In this document: piece by piece, positions 1 to 4,653 of the stretch
Numbering within the stretch: position 1 is the stretch's first letter
Layout of the letters: each line of letters opens with the position of its first letter
Origin: Rickettsia typhi
Lineage (GTDB): Bacteria; Pseudomonadota; Alphaproteobacteria; Rickettsiales; UBA1997
DNA: 5,910 nucleotides
Assembly: GCA_945906835.1 (NCBI GenBank)
Contig: CAMDRL010000086.1
Coordinates: 1 to 5,910, forward strand
Direction of reading: 5' to 3'
Made by a program: the position numbers and the translations under genes
The notes under the pieces: model-generated
Told to the model about the DNA's origin: nothing
What the model saw: only the letters and a program-made list of their open reading frames with translations
The model's database searches: none

Positions 1-29
1 ATACCAAATCCCATTTATAATTCCATATA
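1..29 (+). repeat. Left terminal inverted repeat of the IS630 element
   Basis: It begins ATACCAAATCCC and is the exact reverse complement of 1078-1106. With a one-base gap the match continues for a few more bases inward (CTAA at 30-33). The TA at 2-3 may be target duplication rather than element sequence. Confidence 0.92.
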
Positions 30-98
30 CTAATTGAATTTATATCACCAATATATTAAAGTTCTAATTGTTATTTTTATTAATCAAAACAGTTAGAT

Positions 99-575
99 AT
101 GCCCAAAACTATTATTAACAAAGCGATATACGAAAAAGCCAAAAATGGATTGATTCAATTACAATCTCGTGGCACTGCCGCCAATAAGCTAAAAGCTATA
201 ATGGCTTCCTATAAACACGGTGCAAAAAAAGTATCGGAAATATTTGATATTGATATTACCTCAATTCACAAATGGACAGTAAAACTTGAAAAAGATGACT
301 ACAGATCTTTGATCAACAAAGCTAAACATCAGGGAGGAATAAAGTTAAAACAGAGTCATAAAGATAAAATTAAGAAATGGCTGGAGTTAGATTCAAATTG
401 TTCAGTTGATAAAATACATCAAAAACTTAAAACATATTTTAACCTAAATGTTTCAAGATCAACAACTCACAGAGCTATGAAAGAGGTAGGTTTCTCCTAC
501 ATTACTCCCAGAAAATCTCATTACAAACAAGATAAAAAAGCAGCTGAGGAATTTAAAAAAAAATCTTCAAAATGA
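99..575 (+). CDS. IS630 transposase, first frame (N-terminal DNA-binding part)
   Basis: This 158-codon frame encodes the DNA-binding half of an IS630 transposase, which recognises the element ends. Residues about 41-66 (GAKKVSEIFDIDITSIHKWT) look like a helix-turn-helix. A second helical winged-helix-like region spans about 103-134 (SVDKIHQKL to RAMKEVGFS), followed by the YITPRKSHYK linker typical of the family. No Shine-Dalgarno sequence precedes the ATG at 99. The start was chosen because it gives the usual family N-terminus. The frame ends just after nine A's (555-563). The catalytic half lies in the +1 frame, so the functional product needs a frame change. Joined at the A run, the two frames give a 330-residue protein, a normal length for the family. 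If no slippage occurs, this part alone could act as a DNA-binding repressor; that is inference. Confidence 0.85.
   Translation: MPKTIINKAIYEKAKNGLIQLQSRGTAANKLKAIMASYKHGAKKVSEIFDIDITSIHKWTVKLEKDDYRSLINKAKHQGGIKLKQSHKDKIKKWLELDSNCSVDKIHQKLKTYFNLNVSRSTTHRAMKEVGFSYITPRKSHYKQDKKAAEEFKKKSSK
555..563 (+). other. A9 run, candidate slippage site joining the two transposase frames
   Basis: Nine consecutive A's lie within the 95-nt overlap (481-575) of the two transposase frames. Reading one A fewer, by +1 ribosomal shift or by transcriptional slippage, converts the first frame into the second and gives EEFKKNLQNEVK, after which the family sequence continues. This is either a programmed recoding site or a one-base degenerative indel; the sequence alone does not decide. 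Confidence 0.65.
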
Positions 576-1092
576 AGTAAAGGCAGATGAGGAATTGTGG
601 TTTATGGATGAAAGCAGATTTGGCACTCATAGCAAGATTGGGCATGGATGGTTTAAAACTGGAATCAGGACTCCAGTTAAAATTAAACTGGGCTATAAAA
701 ACTTTTATTTATATTCCGCCATCAGTCCAAAAACAGGCAAAGAATTCACGCTTCTGCTACCATCAGTCAACATTGATTGTATGAATATTTTCTTGGCAGA
801 GTTCTCTAAAGTAAATCAGGACAAGAAAATAGCTATAGTAATGGATGGAGCTGGTTGGCACAAATCAGGAAAATTGATATTGCCAAAGAATATCAGAATC
901 ATAATTTTGCCTCCATATTCACCAGAACTAAACCCAACTGAGAAGCTCTGGCAATATATCAAGGATCATACCATTAAGAACAGGATCTATAAAACTCTTC
1001 GTGAATTGGAGAATGCGGTTTGTAGATTTGTTAAGACATTAACGCCAGAAATTATTGGGAGTGTTTGTAGGGTTAGTTATATGGAATTATAA
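565..1092 (+). CDS. IS630 transposase, second frame (DDE catalytic part)
   Basis: This frame carries the RNase H-like catalytic domain that cuts and joins the element ends. The DDE triad is complete: Asp in FMDESRFG (codon 607), Asp in VMDGAGWHK (codon 844) and Glu in LNPTEKLW (codon 940), with 31 residues between the last two. LPPYSPELNP before the Glu is an IS630 hallmark. The frame is open from 481 and shows no convincing start of its own; TTG at 595 is possible, but it would begin right next to the first catalytic motif. Translation as a continuation of the upstream frame across the A9 run is therefore more likely. I placed the start just after that run. In the fused 330-residue protein the triad is about D170, D249 and E281. 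The stop codon (1090-1092) lies inside the right inverted repeat, so the last residues (YMEL) are encoded by the repeat. The end overlaps the opposite-strand IS5 frame by 20 nt. Confidence 0.87.
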   Translation, partial: LQNEVKADEELWFMDESRFGTHSKIGHGWFKTGIRTPVKIKLGYKNFYLYSAISPKTGKEFTLLLPSVNIDCMNIFLAEFSKVNQDKKIAIVMDGAGWHKSGKLILPKNIRIIILPPYSPELNPTEKLWQYIKDHTIKNRIYKTLRELENAVCRFVKTLTPEIIGSVCRVSYMEL

Positions 1093-1858
1093 ATGGGATT
1101 TGGTATAAGCGCACCATGTTGTAAGTCAAATTCATCATTCCAATCTTCACCTCAGCGCGAAGAATTCCTATTGTTCTGGTGAAGCACCTTCCCATGTGGG
1201 CTTGGGCGCCAAAAATATGTTCAACTCTTGATCTAACTTTTGATTTTTTGGTGTTGGAGAGTTTTTGCTCCGCTGTGAGTTGATGATTTTTTGATCCTTT
1301 TTCACAAATTTGACTTTCGATGTTGAGAGCAAGCAACAGAGCCTCTTTCTCTTCCAATCGATAAGCACTGTCGGCAAAAGCATCTCTCTTTTTACCAGTT
1401 TCTTCTTCAATTGTATGATCGAATAATTCTTCAAGCACCTGACTGTCGTGAAGTGAGGCTGTTGTCACTTTGTAGGCGTGAATCAGTTTGTGAGTTTGAT
1501 CGGCATTGATGTGACTTTTATATCCATAATATTTTTCTTCATTCTTTTTGAACCATCTGGCGTCAACATCCTTTTGACGCAGCATTGATTTATTTTCTTC
1601 TTTCTTCCACTGGCTTGGAGTTTCTCCTGCGTTAGGAATTTTATCCGCAAAACCAAGACCAAGAAAGCGCATGAGGGAAACACGGTCTTGAATTTGATAT
1701 TCGATGCGGTCGTCAGAGAGGTTGTTTAGTTGTTGCAGAACTAGAATTTTAAACATCAGGATTACATCGAAGGGTTTTGCACCGGCGGAGCTTTTACGAT
1801 CTTTTTTTAGCGAGTGAAGAGTTTTGAATTTGGAGTGGGGTTGGGATTGGGGGGATTT
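1073..1858 (-). pseudogene. IS5-family transposase, defective (N-terminus and internal catalytic block missing)
   Basis: The first ATG (1756-1754) opens 227 codons (MFKILVLQQLNNLSDDRIEY...), but family-like sequence continues upstream without a start codon (KKDRKSSAGAKPFDVIL) in a frame open back to a stop at 1861-1859. Typical IS5 features follow: LRQKDVDARW, YYGYKSHIN, HDSQVLEEL, ADSAYR with the second catalytic Asp (D129 from the ATG), RVEHIFG with the catalytic Glu (E179), RTIG and NLTYNMVRL. Around residues 41-44 the sequence jumps from DKIPNA to GETPSQW. Full-length relatives have roughly 70 residues here, including the first catalytic Asp in a VDA(T/S) motif. That in-frame gap (join near 1627/1628) makes the enzyme very unlikely to be active. 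The last ten residues and the stop come from the IS630 repeat inserted at 1104-1105. The missing-block estimate rests on my memory of the family. Confidence 0.85.
1078..1106 (-). repeat. Right terminal inverted repeat of the IS630 element
   Basis: It is the exact reverse complement of 1-29 and ends GGGATTTGGTAT. It encodes the transposase stop on the plus strand. On the minus strand it supplies a foreign 10-residue tail and stop to the interrupted IS5 frame. Confidence 0.92.
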
Positions 1859-1870
1859 TTAGAGGCGCCC
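1104..1870 (-). mobile_element. IS5-like element remnant, interrupted by the IS630 element
   Basis: This is the body of an IS5-like element read on the minus strand. Its transposase-start end lies near 1861-1870, where an ISL3 transposase reading frame stops matching its family; the minus-strand sequence there is GGGCGCCTCTAAAAATCCCC, a plausible IS5-type terminus. Its other end is not visible because the IS630 element cuts it at 1104-1105 and the window begins at that element's left end. The exact boundary and target duplication cannot be set without the second end. Confidence 0.65.
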
Positions 1871-1972
1871 TTCAATATCTAATTTTTTATTAACAGAATC
1901 AAAATTAACGGACTTAATATACCGCGGATATACAATTCCAAGTGCTACAGAGAATAATTGTTCTATGTTCAT
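1859..1972 (-). pseudogene. ISL3-family transposase, 5' fragment truncated by the IS5-like insertion
   Basis: From ATG at 1972-1970 the minus strand encodes MNIEQLFSVALGIVYPRYIK, then SVNFDSVNKKLDIE, and stops at TAA (1861-1859) after 37 codons. ISL3-family transposases commonly begin this way: a short N-terminus with LF..ALG....Y, then (V/I).FD....LDI. The last three residues (GRL) and the stop come from the presumed IS5 end, so the gene breaks after about codon 34. The rest of a roughly 400-residue transposase should lie left of the window, beyond the IS5 and IS630 elements. Only the N-terminus remains here, with no catalytic residue, so this copy is dead. The family call rests on a short stretch, but a terminal repeat of the expected type 80 bp upstream supports it. 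Confidence 0.72.
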
Positions 1973-2006
1973 AATTGATTTTATTTGTTGTTAACAAAAT
2001 CAATTA
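1972..2006 (-). promoter_or_regulatory. 11-bp inverted repeat at the ISL3 transposase start
   Basis: Positions 1972-1982 (TAATTGATTTT) and 1996-2006 (AAAATCAATTA) are perfectly complementary with a 13-nt loop. In the ISL3 mRNA the stem would end at the A of the start codon and could hinder initiation. The stem is AT-only apart from one pair, so stability is modest and the role is inferred. Confidence 0.4.
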
Positions 2007-2034
2007 GTTTATGTTGGATTTTTAATTTACCCAC

Positions 2035-2052
2035 TGGGTTTTAGAAAGAGCC
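2035..2052 (-). repeat. Candidate ISL3 terminal inverted repeat
   Basis: Read on the minus strand from 2052 this is GGCTCTTTCTAAAACCCA. ISL3-family ends typically start GGCTCTT or similar, and this one precedes an ISL3-like transposase start in the right orientation. The partner repeat is not in the window. Confidence 0.6.
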
Positions 2053-2074
2053 TGCCAAAAGATGGCAATTATTA

Positions 2075-2233
2075 GACACTGTTAGCTAATTATTTTTAGC
2101 ACAGATTTTGACATGTCTTTAGCGCTTTTTTGACAAAATTATGATAAATATTTGGATATATTTTGAATAATTTTGTCAAAAAATAAGCAAAAACAGGGCT
2201 AAATATGGGATAAAATAATTAGCTAACAGTGTT
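2075..2233. mobile_element. MITE-like double-palindromic element flanked by TA
   Basis: Outer arms 2076-2096 and 2212-2232 (ACACTGTTAGC... and its complement) are perfect over 21 bp. Inner arms 2126-2142 and 2167-2183 (TTTTTTGACAAAATTAT and complement) are perfect over 17 bp, and a 6-bp stem (2146-2151 with 2158-2163) sits in the loop. The segments between arms (29 and 28 nt) pair only poorly. TA lies symmetrically outside the arms (2073-2074 and 2234-2235), with one G/T position between TA and the outer arm. No coding sequence is present. Size, symmetry and TA flanks fit a miniature element mobilised by an IS630/mariner-type transposase, but its ends do not match those of the IS630 element in this window, so its helper would be a different element. 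Confidence 0.7.
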
Positions 2234-2279
2234 TACATCAAGAGATATCAGATTTTATATCAATTACTAAACAAACAAT

Positions 2280-2304
2280 CGAAGATTTTTTTGTGGAATC
2301 TTCG
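2280..2304 (+). other. Hairpin in the cmk leader (8-bp stem)
   Basis: CGAAGATT (2280-2287) pairs with AATCTTCG (2297-2304) around a 9-nt loop. It lies about 60 bp before the cmk start. No T-run follows directly, so it is not a standard terminator for the plus strand. Confidence 0.45.
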
Positions 2305-2314
2305 TTAAGAAAGA

Positions 2315-2335
2315 TTGAGTTTGGTTCAAACTCAA
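2315..2335 (+). other. Hairpin in the cmk leader (9-bp stem, 3-nt loop)
   Basis: TTGAGTTTG (2315-2323) and CAAACTCAA (2327-2335) are perfectly complementary around GTT. A-rich sequence follows on the plus strand. It ends 26 nt before the cmk start codon and could influence leader RNA folding. TTGAGT at 2315 followed 16 nt later by TACAAA (2337) also resembles a weak promoter, so the palindrome may instead be an operator; neither reading is established. Confidence 0.4.
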
Positions 2336-2361
2336 ATACAAATAAAAAATCATAATTATTT

Positions 2362-2997
2362 ATGACCAAACCTTTAATAATCGCAATTGATGGACCTTCG
2401 GCTTCAGGGAAGGGTTCCTTGGCTAAGAGAATTGCGCTGCATTTTGGCTTGCCTTATCTTAATACGGGTGCGCTTTATCGCCTTGTTGCTTGGCGCGTGA
2501 TGGAGAGGAAAATTGATGTGGATGATTTTGAAAATGAGATTGCTGATTTAGTTAAAAATATTTCTGAAGAAGATTTGGAATTGGAAGAATTATTTAGTGA
2601 AAAAGTTGGGGCGGTTGCGTCTGTGATTGCTAAAAATTCAAAATTGCGCGAAACACTTTTTGATTTTCAGAAGAGTTTTTTGGTGAAAGATAAAAATGGC
2701 TGCCTGCTTGATGGGCGAGATACTACGACGGTAATTTGCCCAAATGCTAATTATAAATTTTTTATAACTGCTGATGTTGAAATTAGGGCTCAAAGAAGAT
2801 TTGATCAGTTGATTAAAAAAGGTGATAAAGTTTCTTATGATGAAATTTTAAATCAGTTAAAAAAGCGTGATGAAAATGATTTTAATCGCGCTGAATCTCC
2901 TCTTAAAATATCTGCTGACGCGGTTGTAATTGATAATGGTAATTTATCGATTGAGGAAGGTTTTCAAAAAATTCTACAAATAATAGTGTCATCTTGA
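2362..2997 (+). CDS. cmk: Cytidylate kinase
   Basis: This 211-residue protein transfers phosphate from ATP to CMP or dCMP in the cytosol, feeding CTP and dCTP pools. The length is normal for short bacterial CMKs. Visible motifs are the P-loop GPSASGKGS (11-19), the nucleotide-binding YLNTGALYR (33-41 region, where most family members have Asp instead of Asn), LLDGRD (115-120), the Arg-rich lid RAQRRF (142-147) and the C-terminal KKRDENDFNRAESPL (167-181) followed by ADAVVID. After DGRD the sequence is TTTV rather than the common IGTV. The ATG at 2362 puts the P-loop at the usual distance; no Shine-Dalgarno sequence is evident. In many alphaproteobacteria cmk sits beside aroA and rpsA; here its upstream side holds mobile DNA and its downstream neighbour is purH. 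The last residues (VSS) and TGA stop are encoded by a dispersed-type palindromic repeat, so the C-terminus may differ from close relatives. Confidence 0.95.
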   Translation: MTKPLIIAIDGPSASGKGSLAKRIALHFGLPYLNTGALYRLVAWRVMERKIDVDDFENEIADLVKNISEEDLELEELFSEKVGAVASVIAKNSKLRETLFDFQKSFLVKDKNGCLLDGRDTTTVICPNANYKFFITADVEIRAQRRFDQLIKKGDKVSYDEILNQLKKRDENDFNRAESPLKISADAVVIDNGNLSIEEGFQKILQIIVSS

Positions 2998-3049
2998 GCG
3001 AAAGATCTCTTTAGTTTGTAAAATATTCTTCACTTCGTTCACAATGACA
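2987..3049. repeat. Imperfect palindromic repeat overlapping the cmk stop codon
   Basis: The left arm starts TGTCATCTTGAGCGAA (2987-3002). The reverse complement of the right arm starts TGTCATTGTGAACGAAGTGA (from 3049 leftward). Thirteen of the first sixteen positions agree. The TGTCAT...TGA.CGAA form resembles a class of short interspersed palindromes common between genes in several bacteria. The left arm supplies the final codons and stop of cmk. The transcript could fold into a long hairpin between cmk and purH, which might attenuate or stabilise mRNA; the function is not shown by sequence. Confidence 0.65.
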
Positions 3050-3074
3050 ATTAAATTCAAAATGACAATTAAAT
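3043..3074 (+). repeat. 14-bp direct repeat in the cmk-purH gap
   Basis: AATGACAATTAAAT occurs at 3043-3056 and again at 3061-3074 with four bases (TCAA) between, a period of 18 bp. The first copy overlaps the end of the palindromic repeat, so this looks like a local duplication of its edge. Confidence 0.6.
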
Positions 3075-3093
3075 AAACATTTAGCTCAAAAAA

Positions 3094-4641
3094 ATGCAAA
3101 ATTTACAAAAAATAACTCGTTGCTTAATCTCAGTTTCAGATAAATCAGGAATTGTTGAACTCTCTAAATGCTTGGTTTCAAAAGGTGTTGAAATAATTTC
3201 AACTGGTGGAACTTCAAAACTTTTAACGCAAAATGGAATTATCAATAAAGATATTTCTGAATTTACAGGTTTTCCTGAAATGATGGATGGTAGAGTAAAA
3301 ACATTACATCCAAAAGTTCACGGCGCGTTGTTGGCTGTTTTAGATAATAAGGAACATGTTGAAGCGGCAAAACAACATGGAATTGAATCAATTGATTTGC
3401 TTGTTATTAATCTTTATCCATTTGTTGAAACATTGGCTAAAACATCTGACGAAGAAGAAATAATTGAAAATATTGATATTGGTGGGCCAGCGATGGTGCG
3501 TTCGGCTTCTAAGAACTTCGCATATAAAACTGTAATTACAGATGCTTCTGATTATCAAAGTTTGATTGCTGAAATGGAAAAAAATTCTAATTTCACTTCT
3601 TATGAATTTAGAAAAAATGCTGCGGCGCAAGCTTTCAAAAGAATTGCTGAATATGATGTGGCGATTGCTGATTATTTTACTGGAGCAAAAGAAGAATTTA
3701 CGCTTAAAGGTCATTTAAAACAATCACTTCGTTACGGCGAAAATTCTCATCAAAAAGCCGCGCTTTATTCAAATACAGAGTCTGGAATTGTTAATGCCAA
3801 ACAGCTTCAAGGCAAAGAACTTAGCTACAATAATTTAAATGATTCTGACGCTGCTTATAATTTGGTGATGGAATTTTCTGTGCCAGCTTGCGCCGTTATT
3901 AAGCACGCTAATCCTTGCGGCGTGGCTTCTGGTGCTAATTTAAACGAAGCTTACAAAAAAGCTTTAGCAGCAGATCCAAAAAGTGCTTTTGGTGGAATTG
4001 TGGCATTGAATGGAAAAATTGATGAAGCTTTAGCTGTTGAACTTTCTAAAATGTTTTATGAAGTAATTATTGCTAAAGAAATTGACGCAAAAGCTACTGA
4101 AATTCTAGCAGCGAAAAAGAATCTCAGAGTTTTGATTGCTGATTTCAAAAAATCTAATGCCATGCAAGTAAAATCAATATCTGGTGGTTTTTTAACACAA
4201 GATTTAGATCAAAAAATAATTACTAAAAATGATTTAGTTAAAGCAAGTAAAACTGCTGCAAGCGAAATTGAAATTGAGCAATTAATTTTTGCTATGTCAA
4301 TTTGTAAACATGTTAAATCAAATGCAATTGTGGTGGTTAAAGATTTTCAAACGGTTGGCTTGGGCGCTGGTCAAACCAGCAGAGTTGATGCTTGTGAAAT
4401 TGCTTGTAAAAAAGCTGCAGAATTTTTAGATGGAGAAGTTGTGGTTGATAAAGCTAAAGGTGGTTTTTTAGCTTCTGATGCCTTTTTTCCTTTTGATGAT
4501 AATATTGACATTGCTTCAAAATATGGTATAAAGGCAATAATTGCACCAAAAGGTTCAATTCGTGACGAAGAAGTTATCGCCAAAGCTAATGAAAAAGGCA
4601 TCGCGCTTTATTTCATTGAAACTAGGCATTTTAAACATTAA
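3094..4641 (+). CDS. purH: Bifunctional AICAR formyltransferase / IMP cyclohydrolase
   Basis: This 515-residue enzyme performs the last two steps of de novo IMP synthesis. It formylates AICAR with 10-formyl-tetrahydrofolate and closes the ring to IMP. The N-terminal cyclohydrolase domain (about 1-195) shows ISVSDKSG (12-19), STGGTSKLL, MMDGRVKTLHPKVHG (63-77), LLVINLYPF (102-110) and the IDIGGPAMVRSASKN region (127-141). The formyltransferase domain shows LRYGENSHQ (212-220), ELSYNNLNDSDAAYN, IKHANPCGVA with the catalytic Lys-His pair (K270-H271), DPKSAFGGIVALN, SNAIVVV (N410), GLGAGQTSRVDA (422-433) and SDAFFPFDD, ending RHFKH. Both domains are intact and the length is slightly below 520-530. 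No Shine-Dalgarno precedes the ATG. Its presence implies that the organism makes, or recently made, its own purines, unlike Rickettsia species. The next gene begins 12 nt after the stop. Confidence 0.97.
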   Translation: MQNLQKITRCLISVSDKSGIVELSKCLVSKGVEIISTGGTSKLLTQNGIINKDISEFTGFPEMMDGRVKTLHPKVHGALLAVLDNKEHVEAAKQHGIESIDLLVINLYPFVETLAKTSDEEEIIENIDIGGPAMVRSASKNFAYKTVITDASDYQSLIAEMEKNSNFTSYEFRKNAAAQAFKRIAEYDVAIADYFTGAKEEFTLKGHLKQSLRYGENSHQKAALYSNTESGIVNAKQLQGKELSYNNLNDSDAAYNLVMEFSVPACAVIKHANPCGVASGANLNEAYKKALAADPKSAFGGIVALNGKIDEALAVELSKMFYEVIIAKEIDAKATEILAAKKNLRVLIADFKKSNAMQVKSISGGFLTQDLDQKIITKNDLVKASKTAASEIEIEQLIFAMSICKHVKSNAIVVVKDFQTVGLGAGQTSRVDACEIACKKAAEFLDGEVVVDKAKGGFLASDAFFPFDDNIDIASKYGIKAIIAPKGSIRDEEVIAKANEKGIALYFIETRHFKH

Positions 4642-4653
4642 AAGAAATTAATT

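Larger units (their letters stand above)
1..1106 (+). mobile_element. IS630-family insertion sequence, apparently complete
   Basis: The segment is bounded by perfect 29-bp inverted repeats (1-29 and 1078-1106) and contains a two-frame DDE transposase. Both ends carry a TA dinucleotide (2-3 and 1104-1105), which fits the TA target duplication of the IS630/Tc1-mariner superfamily. Taking those TAs as target, the element proper is 4-1103 (1100 bp). The right TA lies in the reading frame of an IS5-like transposase on the other strand, so this element inserted into that older one. The perfect repeats and intact catalytic residues suggest a recent and possibly still mobile copy. The left flank is outside the window, so the target duplication cannot be fully confirmed. 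Confidence 0.9.
1862..2052 (-). mobile_element. ISL3-like element, left-end fragment
   Basis: It runs from the terminal inverted repeat ending at 2052, across an 80-bp leader, into the transposase start at 1972 and the break near 1862-1870. Expected flanking sequence for the usual 8-bp target duplication is 2053-2060 (TGCCAAAA); the partner copy would be outside the window. Confidence 0.62.

Noticed and set aside
34..98. Possible promoter before the IS630 transposase (TTGAAT at 34, TATATT at 52, TTGTTA at 68)
   Set aside because: Spacings between boxes are wrong for a sigma-70 promoter, or the start site would fall inside the gene.
587..784. Open frame of 65 codons on the plus strand inside the IS630 element
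   Set aside because: It overlaps the catalytic frame in a different phase and has no transposase motif; the second frame shows the DDE residues.
1168..1683. Two minus-strand open frames in other phases of the IS5 transposase (1168-1434, 1483-1683)
   Set aside because: The phase encoding YYGYK, HDSQVLEEL, ADSAYR and RVEHIFG is the real one; these are shadows.
2053..2067. TGCCA-AAAGA-TGGCA small hairpin beside the ISL3 end, considered as a terminator
   Set aside because: Stem of only 5 bp and no clear T-run; too weak to call.
3043..3074. Two 14-bp direct repeats considered as a CRISPR
   Set aside because: Repeats are too short, with a 4-nt spacer and only two copies; no array.
3388..3714. 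Antisense open frame of 108 codons within purH
   Set aside because: The opposite strand encodes well-conserved PurH motifs; the antisense frame has low-complexity Phe/Ile/Ser content typical of a shadow.
4371..4601. Antisense open frame within the 3' part of purH
   Set aside because: Same reason: it lies opposite GLGAGQTSR and SDAFFPFDD of PurH and has no start context.
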